Part shown: positions 16,205 through 23,673 of the stretch, piece after piece
Layout: the number at the start of each line of letters is the position of its first letter
Position numbering within the stretch: position 1 is the first letter of the stretch
Assembly: GCA_948330435.1 (NCBI GenBank)
Contig: CAOJBY010000024.1
Span: 1 to 60,314 of the forward strand
Source: an uncultured Lachnoclostridium sp.
Lineage (GTDB): Bacteria; Bacillota; Clostridia; Lachnospirales; Lachnospiraceae
DNA: 60,314 bases
Reading direction: 5' to 3'
Made by a program: the position numbers and the translations under genes
Notes under the pieces: generated by a model
Databases searched by the model: none
Told to the model about the DNA's origin: nothing
The model's input: only the letters and a program-made list of their open reading frames with translations

Positions 16205-17887
16205 ATGTATCTAGAAGATTACAAACGTTGGTCAGAAGCGGACTTAGAGGATCCTGCTTTAAAGGAAGAACTGGAGACTGTCAAAGGAAATGATGAAGAG
16301 ATCAAAGATCGCTTTGCAGTGGCCTTAAAGTTCGGCACGGCCGGACTTCGCGGTGTGTTGGGTGCCGGCTCCAATCGTATGAACATTTATGTGGTTCGCC
16401 AGGCTACTCAGGGACTGGCAAACTGGGTAAAGACCCAGGGTGGAAAGCAGCTGGTGGCCATCAGCTACGACAGCCGTATTAACAGCGATGTATTTGCAAA
16501 AACAGCAGCCTGTGTATTGGCGGCTAACGGAATCAAAGTCCGCATCTATGACGCACTGATGCCAGTACCGGCCCTAAGCTTTGCTACCCGCTACTATGAG
16601 GCGAATGCAGGTATCATGGTAACTGCCTCCCATAACCCGGCAAAATATAACGGTTACAAAGCCTATGGACCGGATGGCTGCCAGATGACAGACGAGGCGG
16701 CGGATATTGTATATGCAGAGATACAAAAGACCGACATCTTAACCGGTGCCAAAATGATGGATTTTGAAGAAGGCATGGCGGCAGGTATGATTGCATATGT
16801 AGGTGACGACTGCAAGGAAGCCCTTTATGATGCCATTAAGGCCCGCAGTGTACGCCCGGGGATCTGTGAGACGGCGGGACTTAAGCTGGTTTATTCTCCT
16901 CTTAACGGTTCCGGTCTTGTGCCCGTAACCCGAATCTTAAAAGACATCGGCATTACAGACATTACCATCGTACCGGAGCAGCAGTACCCTGATGGCAATT
17001 TCCCGACCTGTCCCTATCCCAATCCGGAGATATTTGAGGCACTTCGCCTGGGGCTTGAACTGGCAGAGAAATCCGGTGCGGATCTGATGCTGGCCACTGA
17101 CCCGGATGCAGACCGTGTAGGTATTGCTATGAAATGTCCGGATGGAACTTACGAACTGGTATCCGGCAACGAGGTAGGTGTTCTCCTGCTGGATTATATC
17201 TGTGCAGGCCGTATTGAGAAAGGCACTATGCCGGAAAAAGCAGTAGCAGTAAAATCCATTGTTTCCACACCTCTGGCAGATGCGGTTGCGGAGAATTACG
17301 GTGTAGAACTTCGAAGCGTATTGACCGGTTTCAAGTGGATTGGGGACCAGATTGCACAGCTTGAGGCAGCAGGAGAAGTGGATCGGTTTATCTTTGGCTT
17401 TGAGGAAAGCTATGGCTATCTGGCAGGCCCCTATGTGCGGGACAAGGATGCCATCATTGGATCCATGTTGATCTGTGAGATGGCGGCATATTATAGAAGC
17501 ATTGGCTCTTCACTAAAGCAGAGAATGGAAGAGATCTATAACAAATACGGACGCTATCTGAATAAGGTAGACAGCTTTGAATTCCCGGGATTGTCCGGTA
17601 TGGACAAAATGGCGGGCATTATGGACGAGCTGCGCAAGAATCCTCCGGCAGAGATTGGCGGATATTCTGTAGTAAAGGTAACAGACTTCAAGAAGCCAGA
17701 AGAGACTGGGCTCCCTGCAGCAAATGTCTTAATCTACAAGCTGGAAGGCGGAGCGGAGGTTATCGTTCGTCCCTCCGGTACGGAGCCGAAGATCAAGACA
17801 TACTTTACAACATTGGGAAAGGATCTGGCAGAAGCACAGGCACAAAAAGACCAACTGGCTGCAGCACTGAAGCCTATCTTCTCTTAA
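16205..17887 (+). CDS. pgm: Phosphoglucomutase (alpha-D-phosphohexomutase)
   Basis: It interconverts glucose-1-phosphate and glucose-6-phosphate (possibly mannose phosphates), linking glycolysis with glycogen and envelope sugars. The 560-residue protein has FGTAGLRG near the start, the phosphoserine loop TASHNPAKYNGYK, the metal loop TDPDADRVG, the sugar-binding GFEESYGY and the phosphate-binding RPSGTEPKIK. The start at 16205 (MYLEDYKRW) is the family start; the ribosome site GGGGTG is weak. mazG follows after 12 bases. Confidence 0.95.
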   Translation: MYLEDYKRWSEADLEDPALKEELETVKGNDEEIKDRFAVALKFGTAGLRGVLGAGSNRMNIYVVRQATQGLANWVKTQGGKQLVAISYDSRINSDVFAKTAACVLAANGIKVRIYDALMPVPALSFATRYYEANAGIMVTASHNPAKYNGYKAYGPDGCQMTDEAADIVYAEIQKTDILTGAKMMDFEEGMAAGMIAYVGDDCKEALYDAIKARSVRPGICETAGLKLVYSPLNGSGLVPVTRILKDIGITDITIVPEQQYPDGNFPTCPYPNPEIFEALRLGLELAEKSGADLMLATDPDADRVGIAMKCPDGTYELVSGNEVGVLLLDYICAGRIEKGTMPEKAVAVKSIVSTPLADAVAENYGVELRSVLTGFKWIGDQIAQLEAAGEVDRFIFGFEESYGYLAGPYVRDKDAIIGSMLICEMAAYYRSIGSSLKQRMEEIYNKYGRYLNKVDSFEFPGLSGMDKMAGIMDELRKNPPAEIGGYSVVKVTDFKKPEETGLPAANVLIYKLEGGAEVIVRPSGTEPKIKTYFTTLGKDLAEAQAQKDQLAAALKPIFS

Positions 17888-17899
17888 GGTGAAACGGGT

Positions 17900-18310
17900 A
17901 TGGATAAAAAATATACCTATGAAGAGCTTCTGCAGATAGTAGCTGAACTTCGGAGCAAACACGGCTGCCCGTGGGATAGGAAGCAGACTCATGAGAGTAT
18001 GATTAAATGTCTGCGGGAAGAGAGCGAAGAAGTTATAGCGGCCATTGAGAACCGGGATGATGAGAACCTCTGCGAAGAATTGGGTGATGTAATGCTGCAG
18101 GTATTGATGCACAGCCAGATTGCTGCAGAGGAGAATCGATTCACTATAGAAGATGTTGTAGACATGCTGGCCAGGAAGCTGGTGCGTCGCCATCCCCACG
18201 TGTTTGGGGATCAAAAGGCATTGACTGCGGAGGAAGGTCTGGCAAGCTGGAATGCAGTAAAAGAGCAGGAGAAAGCCCTGAAACATAAGAAAATGCGGGA
18301 AAATCCTTGA
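17900..18310 (+). CDS. mazG: MazG-family nucleotide pyrophosphohydrolase
   Basis: A single MazG domain of 136 residues, half the length of E. coli MazG. The motifs are GCPWDRKQTHES, the metal-binding EESEEV and EELGDVMLQ, and the RRHPHVFGD tail. These enzymes cleave NTPs or dNTPs, removing aberrant nucleotides. In Bacillus the same chromosomal position is held by yabN, a methylase-MazG fusion; here only the MazG half is present. It lies 12 bases after pgm, and the hup promoter overlaps its stop codon. Confidence 0.92.
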   Translation: MDKKYTYEELLQIVAELRSKHGCPWDRKQTHESMIKCLREESEEVIAAIENRDDENLCEELGDVMLQVLMHSQIAAEENRFTIEDVVDMLARKLVRRHPHVFGDQKALTAEEGLASWNAVKEQEKALKHKKMRENP

Positions 18311-18335
18311 CAAACAGATTAGAAGCGAGTATAAA
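18307..18335 (+). promoter_or_regulatory. hup promoter
   Basis: TTGACA (18307-18312, overlapping the mazG stop) and TATAAA (18330-18335) are exactly 17 bp apart. It is close to consensus, as expected for an abundant nucleoid protein. Confidence 0.88.
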
Positions 18336-18413
18336 TAGGAAAGAAGATATGGAACACACACACAGACATATCCTTCAAAACAACTAGATTTTATTTATTA
18401 GGAGGAGATACCG

Positions 18414-18686
18414 ATGAACAGAGTGGAGTTAGTAGCTGCAATTGCAGAACAGACCGAATTATCTAAGAAAGACGCAGAAAAGGCTTTGAAAGCATTTACG
18501 GATGTTGTTACAGAGGAGCTGAAGAAAGGCGGCAAGATCCAGTTGGTAGGCTTTGGAACATTTGAGGTTTCCGAGAGAGCAGCAAGAGAGGGAAGAAATC
18601 CTCAGACTGGCAAGACTATGACGATTGCTGCTTCCAAGGCACCGAAGTTTAAAGCGGGAAAAGCATTGAAAGACGCTTTGAACTAA
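18414..18686 (+). CDS. hup: HU family DNA-binding protein
   Basis: A 90-residue histone-like protein that bends and compacts DNA as a dimer. The whole fold is visible: N-terminal helices with LVAAIAEQTELSKKDAEKAL, the hinge GFGTFEVSERAAREGRNPQTG and the C-terminal KAPKFKAGKALKDALN. An AGGAGG site precedes the ATG. Its own strong promoter sets it off from the mazG transcript, and rqcP follows after 3 bases. Confidence 0.97.
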   Translation: MNRVELVAAIAEQTELSKKDAEKALKAFTDVVTEELKKGGKIQLVGFGTFEVSERAAREGRNPQTGKTMTIAASKAPKFKAGKALKDALN

Positions 18687-18689
18687 CGT

Positions 18690-18929
18690 ATGCGCTTAGA
18701 TAAATATTTAAAGATTTCCCGTCTCATCAAGCGGCGGACTGTGGCAAATGAAGCCTGTGATGCAGGACGGGTTCTGGTCAACGGTAAGACTGCCAAAGCA
18801 TCTGTGAATGTGAAGGCGGGAGATGTCATAGAGATACAGTTTGGGACAAAGTCTGTAAAGGTGGAAGTTCTGGATGTCCAGGAGACCGTGAAGAAAGACG
18901 AAGCAAAAGAATTGTACAAATATCTTTAA
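18690..18929 (+). CDS. rqcP: S4-domain RNA-binding protein, RqcP-like
   Basis: A 79-residue S4 protein (MRLDKYLKISRLIKRR, then GRVLVNGKTAKAS and GDVIEIQFG). In Bacillus the protein at this place (YabO/RqcP) helps RqcH add alanine tails to stalled nascent chains on the 50S subunit. The position between hup and yabP supports this rather than heat-shock Hsp15. It begins 3 bases after hup with no separate strong site and is probably coupled to it. Confidence 0.85.
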   Translation: MRLDKYLKISRLIKRRTVANEACDAGRVLVNGKTAKASVNVKAGDVIEIQFGTKSVKVEVLDVQETVKKDEAKELYKYL

Positions 18930-18947
18930 ATCAAGAATAAAAGAAAT

Positions 18948-18997
18948 AACCTCCTAATATATTTAACAATAGGTTGAATATGTTAGGAGGTTTTTTT
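18948..18997 (+). terminator. Terminator of hup-rqcP that contains the yabP ribosome site
   Basis: A 16-base arm (18948-18963) pairs with 18977-18992 (15 of 16, the last a G-T pair), has a 13-base loop and is followed by seven T. The TTAGGAGG ribosome site of yabP is the 3' arm. Confidence 0.85.
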
Positions 18998-19282
18998 GTG
19001 GAAGAAAAGCAGCTTGCAAGATCCCACAGGCTCTTATTTAATAATAGACGGACAGGTACTGTCAGCGGTGTAACGGATGTGATTTCTTTTGATATTGCAG
19101 AGATTTTGTTGGAGACAGAACAGGGGATGCTGACAATCAAGGGATCGGATTTGCATGTGAATCGTTTGACGCTGGAAAAAGGAGAGGTAGACATTGAGGG
19201 ACGGATTGACAGTATGGCTTACTCGGAAGTGACAGATTTCCAGAAGGCGGGGACATCTCTTCTTGGCCGCCTGTTTAAGTAA
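18998..19282 (+). CDS. yabP: Sporulation protein YabP
   Basis: A 94-residue YabP-family protein needed, with YabQ, for spore cortex formation in Bacillus. Visible features are SHRLLFNNRRTGTVSGVTDVISFD, an ETEQGMLTIKG strand and a C-terminal GEVDIEGRID segment. The GTG start at 18998 is set by TTAGGAGG, 8 bases upstream, within the preceding hairpin. The yabQ start overlaps its stop by one base (TAATG). Mother-cell sigma control is known in Bacillus; no promoter was recognised between rqcP and yabP here. Confidence 0.93.
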   Translation: MEEKQLARSHRLLFNNRRTGTVSGVTDVISFDIAEILLETEQGMLTIKGSDLHVNRLTLEKGEVDIEGRIDSMAYSEVTDFQKAGTSLLGRLFK

Positions 19283-19617
19283 TGCCTATGAGTGAAGGAA
19301 TTATTTTTGAACTACAGTTTTTTTTCAGTTCCTTTTTACTGGGTGTGATGATGACGATTGCCTATGATGGAATTCGGATTTTTCGGAGAATTTTTCCTCA
19401 TGGGGGAGTAATAGTGGCTATAGAGGATCTGGCGTATTGGCTAACTTGTGGTGTTTGCATTTTCCGTATGCTGTATGTGAAAAACAGTGGTGCAATTCGG
19501 GGGTTTGCCATTGCGGCCGTGGTGCTTGGAATGCTGGTGTACCTGCAGCTTTCCAAAATTATAAAAAAAGCAGTAAAAAAATTGCATAGTTGGGTAAAAA
19601 GAGGTATAATAGACTAA
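19282..19617 (+). CDS. yabQ: Spore cortex biosynthesis protein YabQ
   Basis: A 111-residue membrane protein with about three to four helices (residues 9-30, 43-60 and 67-88), matching the YabQ family, which localises to the forespore membrane and is required for cortex synthesis. The start ATG shares one base with the yabP stop, so the genes are translationally coupled. The order yabP-yabQ-divIC is conserved in spore formers. Confidence 0.92.
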   Translation: MPMSEGIIFELQFFFSSFLLGVMMTIAYDGIRIFRRIFPHGGVIVAIEDLAYWLTCGVCIFRMLYVKNSGAIRGFAIAAVVLGMLVYLQLSKIIKKAVKKLHSWVKRGIID

Positions 19618-19666
19618 AATTGTATCCGGGTATACTGCCTGGGCAGAACAGGAATGGAGGGAGATC

Positions 19667-19969
19667 ATGACAAAGACAAGACGTGCTTTGCGGCGAAGCA
19701 AGCGATTTGGAGTTCATGTGATTGCTTTTACGATTCTGTGTCTGTTGGTTGTGGTTTCCTTTGGAAAGATACAACTAAGACAAAAGAACACAGCATATCA
19801 GCAGCGAGAGGAAGAACTCATGGCCTTGATTGAACAGGAAGAAAAGCGGACGGAAGAGATCGAGGAACTGAAGAAATATGTCCAGACTAAGAAGTATGCA
19901 GAGGAGATTGCAAAAGAACGGCTCGGTTTGGTTTATGAAGATGAGATTTTATTTAAAGCAGTTGAGTAA
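19667..19969 (+). CDS. divIC: Septum formation initiator DivIC/FtsB
   Basis: A 100-residue bitopic division protein: a basic cytoplasmic tail (1-17), one helix (about 18-35) and an external coiled coil (40-80) followed by the conserved YAEEIAKERLGLVYEDEI segment. It links early and late divisome parts with FtsL and DivIB. The site GGAGGGAGATC precedes the ATG. The terminator at 19968 ends the transcript. Confidence 0.92.
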   Translation: MTKTRRALRRSKRFGVHVIAFTILCLLVVVSFGKIQLRQKNTAYQQREEELMALIEQEEKRTEEIEELKKYVQTKKYAEEIAKERLGLVYEDEILFKAVE

Positions 19970-20002
19970 AAAGGCAGTTGTCACAAGGATAACTGCCTTT
20001 TT
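19968..20002 (+). terminator. divIC terminator
   Basis: A 12-base arm AAAAAGGCAGTT pairs with AACTGCCTTTTT with an 11-base loop; the T-run lies in and after the 3' arm. Confidence 0.88.
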
Positions 20003-20130
20003 CATGGGGAAGATTTTGAAGCTGGATGTGTATTTACATAAACTGTGAATTTTTTAAGTAAAATCAACATCTTAATAATAAGAATTCTATGTCCAAATTT
20101 GTCTGAAATTTTTCAAAACTGCTTCTCATA

Positions 20131-20164
20131 TTCGACAAAAAAATCAATTTCCTTACTTTATAAT
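20131..20164 (+). promoter_or_regulatory. spoIIE promoter with Spo0A box and 21-bp spacer
   Basis: TTCGACA (20131-20137; reverse complement TGTCGAA, a Spo0A box) contains a TCGACA -35, and TATAAT lies at 20159-20164. The spacer is 21 bp. Bacillus spoIIE and spoIIG promoters have the same over-long spacing and need phosphorylated Spo0A. Confidence 0.75.
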
Positions 20165-20210
20165 CCACAACTACACAGACACACACAGAAGAAAATGGAG
20201 GAGTGAGGAT

Positions 20211-21608
20211 ATGAAACAAGGAGAAGAACGTAAGGTGGGCCACTACAGTTGGCTTTATGGAGTGATCGCAGGCGGATGTGTGGCCGCTATGCAGATTGGG
20301 GTAGGACTTTTGCAGGTAGAAGGGGAATTCGCCATTATAATGGGGGCGGCCCAGGGGCTTCTGGTATGTTCTCTGACTGTAATTTGCGGTAGTATGATGG
20401 AATGGCTGCTGACACCGCTTCCTATAGAGGATGAGGACAAGCCGCTTCATCCGGGCAGAGAACGTATTCGGGAATACGGGACGGCCTTTCGGAGTCTGGC
20501 AGATAGCTTTTTGAGTCCGTCTGCCCTGGAGATTAATCCGACAGAAGAGGGGGCGGCAGTACTGGACATGCCCTCCAAAATGGATCTGCTATGGAATACC
20601 AGACTTAACGAAAACCGGGCGGCGGTGGCAGTGCAGCTTAATGAAATGGCACAGATTATGACGGATACAGTAGAGTATGCATGGGATACACGAACAGATG
20701 AGGATTTGGAACTTCATCTGAAGAAAAAGCTGCGGGCTATGGGGCTCTCCGTTCATGGTGTGCTTGTATATTATCAGGAGAATAAACGTCAGGAGGTTTA
20801 TCTGACGGTAAATACACGGCGAAAACGCTGTGTGGCTTCAAGAGAGATAGCGGCGGTACTGTCCAGATTGATGAATAAGTCCATGATGCCTGCGAAAGAC
20901 AGCCGGGCATTTGTGGGAAGTGAACGAATGACGATTCAGTTTGTAGAACGGACAAATTTTCAGGTCCTTTACGGAATGGAAAAAGCTGTAAAGGGAAAGG
21001 AACAGATCTCGGGGGATAATTTTTCCCTGTATTATGGCCGGAACGGGCAGTTTATTGCTGCACTTTCGGATGGAATGGGGTCCGGGATGGAGGCCTATAA
21101 GGAAAGCGAATTAGTAGTAGATCTGCTAGAGCAGTTCCTGGAGACGGGGCTTTCAAAGGAAACGGCCGTGCGTATGATTAACTCGGCACTTATTGTGCGC
21201 TCAGATGAGCAGGTGTTTTCTACGATTGATATTAGTTCCCTGGATTTATACACGGGTGTGTGCGAATTCCTGAAAGTGGGGGCATCCACTACATTTATCC
21301 GAAGAGAAAATTGGGTGGAAACCATTGCGTCTACCAGTCTTCCGGCAGGTGTCTTTCACAAGTTGGATCTGGATGCGTCCAGCAAGAAACTTTATGATGG
21401 GGACATGGTAATTATGGTCACAGATGGTGTAATGGATGCCCTTCCGGTTGCTTACCAAGAGACGCTTATGAAAGATATTATTATGGAGTATGATACAGGC
21501 AATCCGGGGGAATTGGCAGCCTATATATTAAACCGGGTATGCCAGTATCTGGATGGGGAACCCACGGATGATATGACAGTGTTGGCAGTGTCTCTTGTAA
21601 AGTATTGA
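20211..21608 (+). CDS. spoIIE: SpoIIE-family serine phosphatase, short form
   Basis: A PP2C-type phosphatase that, in Bacillus, dephosphorylates SpoIIAA to activate sigma-F in the forespore. The 465-residue protein has only two predicted membrane helices (about 14-34 and 39-62), a regulatory middle part, and a complete phosphatase domain with metal residues in GDNFS (Asp269), LSDGMGSG (Asp287), VTDGVMDA (Asp405) and DDMTVLAV (Asp454). Bacillus SpoIIE is over 800 residues with ten helices. Gene order (divIC before, tilS-hpt-ftsH after) supports true SpoIIE. A GGAGGAGTGAG site precedes the ATG. Confidence 0.88.
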   Translation: MKQGEERKVGHYSWLYGVIAGGCVAAMQIGVGLLQVEGEFAIIMGAAQGLLVCSLTVICGSMMEWLLTPLPIEDEDKPLHPGRERIREYGTAFRSLADSFLSPSALEINPTEEGAAVLDMPSKMDLLWNTRLNENRAAVAVQLNEMAQIMTDTVEYAWDTRTDEDLELHLKKKLRAMGLSVHGVLVYYQENKRQEVYLTVNTRRKRCVASREIAAVLSRLMNKSMMPAKDSRAFVGSERMTIQFVERTNFQVLYGMEKAVKGKEQISGDNFSLYYGRNGQFIAALSDGMGSGMEAYKESELVVDLLEQFLETGLSKETAVRMINSALIVRSDEQVFSTIDISSLDLYTGVCEFLKVGASTTFIRRENWVETIASTSLPAGVFHKLDLDASSKKLYDGDMVIMVTDGVMDALPVAYQETLMKDIIMEYDTGNPGELAAYILNRVCQYLDGEPTDDMTVLAVSLVKY

Positions 21609-21701
21609 GAAAAAGGCTTACTTAGATTGACTTCTCCTGCTAACCACCTGTATACTGTGATCAGATAATTTACGGTATATAAAAGGGGACTTAGGAAGGT
21701 T

Positions 21702-23165
21702 ATGGTTTCACGCATTCACGCATTTATCAGAGAAAATGAGATGATTAAGCCGAATGACAGGGTGTTAGTGGGGGTATCGGGAGGACCAGATTCCATATGT
21801 CTTCTTTTCGTATTGCATATGCTTCAGAAAGAAATGGATTTTGCACTTTTTGCAGTTCATGTAAACCATGGACTGAGGGGGCGGGAGGCTGATCGAGATC
21901 AGAACTTTGTAGAAAAGCTTTGCGAAGAATATGGCATCCCATTGCTGTGCTGCTTTCAGGAGGTACGCAAAAAAGCAAAAGAGGAAAAACTTACTTTGGA
22001 GGAGGCAGGAAGGCTTTGCCGATATGAGGTATTTGAGAGAGAAGCAAAGCGATATGGCTGCAATCGAATTGCGGTGGGACATCATGGAGATGATCAGGCA
22101 GAGACCATGTTATTCCACTTGTTCCGGGGAACGGGGCTAAAGGGACTTGCGGGGATGGAACCCAGGCGGGATGAGATTATCCGGCCGCTGCTTTGTGTGG
22201 AGCGTCGAGAGATTCTGGAGTGGCTTCAGGAACAAGGGATTTCCTGGTGTGAAGACAGCAGCAATCAGGAAGAGACTTATACCAGGAACCGGATTCGTCA
22301 TACGATTATGACCTGTGCAAAGGAACAGATCAATGGGAGTACGGTTCGCCATATGATTCAGACGGCCAGTGAGTTAAGTGAGATAGAGCATTTTTTGGAG
22401 GAGGCCACCACTTGTGCCTTTCGCCTGTGTGCTCGGAGGGAAGAAGAAGGGATTTTCCTGGTGGAAGAATCTTTTCAGAAGCTTCAGCCCTTACTTAAAG
22501 GGAGGCTGATTCGCCTATGCCTGTCAAAAGAAGAGGGGGGACTTAAAGACATAAAACGCCAGCATATTAAAATGGTGGAGGAGCTTTTTAGGAAGCAGAC
22601 AGGGACCTGCCTTTGTCTGCCGGGGGGAAAAAAGGCTATCCGGCAATATGGTGGGGTATATCTGGGAGAGGAATCAGAGGAAGAAGTGACAGGAAGACTG
22701 GAAAAGATTCAGGCTGTAGAGATCCCCGGAATCTGCCGGGTAATGGGAAAAACCTGGAGTTTTTCCCTGGAAAATGCACAAAAAAATCAAATAATTCCAG
22801 AAAAGACGTATACGAAATGGTTTGATTATGATAAAATAGAAAATTATCCGGTGATCCGAAGACGCAAGCCTGGTGATTATCTGGAGATTAACCGGGAGCA
22901 TGGACATAAGAAGCTCAAGGACTATCTGATCAATCAGAAAGTCCCATCAAGAGAGAGAGAAAGGCTTCTTTTGTTGGCGGATGGCAGCCATATTATTTGG
23001 ATTCCCGGTATGCGCATAAGCGAAGGCTATAAAGTGACGAAAGATACGAGGCAGATTTTGAAAGTACAAATATATGGAGGAGAGGAAGATGGCAGAGAAG
23101 ATCCGGGTAATGATTCCAGAGGACGAAGTGGATGCGAAGATTCAGGAACTGGGCAAAAAGATTAG
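21702..23165 (+). CDS. tilS: tRNA(Ile)-lysidine synthetase
   Basis: It adds lysine to C34 of tRNA-Ile2 so that it reads AUA. The 487-residue protein has the PP-loop VSGGPDS (about 27-33), HVNHGLRG, the GHHGDDQAET motif, the RNRIRH segment and the C-terminal TilS domain with RRRKPGDY and WIPGMRIS. The site TAGGAAGG precedes ATG 21702. Its last 77 bases overlap hpt in another frame; the extra C-terminal residues beyond ILKVQIYGG are charged and probably not structural. Confidence 0.95.
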   Translation: MVSRIHAFIRENEMIKPNDRVLVGVSGGPDSICLLFVLHMLQKEMDFALFAVHVNHGLRGREADRDQNFVEKLCEEYGIPLLCCFQEVRKKAKEEKLTLEEAGRLCRYEVFEREAKRYGCNRIAVGHHGDDQAETMLFHLFRGTGLKGLAGMEPRRDEIIRPLLCVERREILEWLQEQGISWCEDSSNQEETYTRNRIRHTIMTCAKEQINGSTVRHMIQTASELSEIEHFLEEATTCAFRLCARREEEGIFLVEESFQKLQPLLKGRLIRLCLSKEEGGLKDIKRQHIKMVEELFRKQTGTCLCLPGGKKAIRQYGGVYLGEESEEEVTGRLEKIQAVEIPGICRVMGKTWSFSLENAQKNQIIPEKTYTKWFDYDKIENYPVIRRRKPGDYLEINREHGHKKLKDYLINQKVPSRERERLLLLADGSHIIWIPGMRISEGYKVTKDTRQILKVQIYGGEEDGREDPGNDSRGRSGCEDSGTGQKD

Positions 23166-23616
23166 CGAGGACTTTGCGGGACAGGAGGTCCATCTGATCT
23201 GTATTTTGAAAGGAAGTATCTTTTTTGTCTGCGAACTGGCAAAGAGGATTACCCTACCAGTTACCATAGACTTTATGCAGGTTTCCAGTTATGGAGCAGA
23301 AACGAAATCCAGTGGAGTGGTTCGTCTGAGCAAGGATTTGGATGAACCTCTTCAGGGGAAGAATGTAATTATTGTGGAAGATATCATTGATTCCGGAAGA
23401 ACCTTAAACCATTTGGTAAAGCTGCTGGGCCAGAGAAATCCCAAGAGTATGACTATCTGTACGCTTCTTGACAAGCCATCCAGAAGAGTGGTGGATGTGG
23501 AGGTTAAGTACACGGGCTTTCAGATTCCGGATGAGTTTGTGGTGGGATATGGCCTGGATTATGACCAGCGATATCGGAATCTTCCCTATATTGGTATTAT
23601 AGAATTTGTAGATTAA
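23089..23616 (+). CDS. hpt: Hypoxanthine phosphoribosyltransferase
   Basis: It salvages hypoxanthine and guanine to IMP and GMP using PRPP. The 175-residue protein has LKGSIFFVCEL and the PRPP loop VIIVEDIIDSGRTL, then the purine-binding VGYGLDYDQRYRNLPYIG. The start at 23089 (MAEKIRVM) follows GGAGGAGAGG closely; the upstream in-frame ATG 23074 is too near that site. It overlaps tilS by 77 bases, and ftsH follows, an order conserved in Firmicutes. Confidence 0.96.
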   Translation: MAEKIRVMIPEDEVDAKIQELGKKISEDFAGQEVHLICILKGSIFFVCELAKRITLPVTIDFMQVSSYGAETKSSGVVRLSKDLDEPLQGKNVIIVEDIIDSGRTLNHLVKLLGQRNPKSMTICTLLDKPSRRVVDVEVKYTGFQIPDEFVVGYGLDYDQRYRNLPYIGIIEFVD

Positions 23617-23673
23617 GAAGTAGAAAAAGCAGTACCATGTCGGTGCTGCAAAACTAGAATAGGAGGAAACGTA

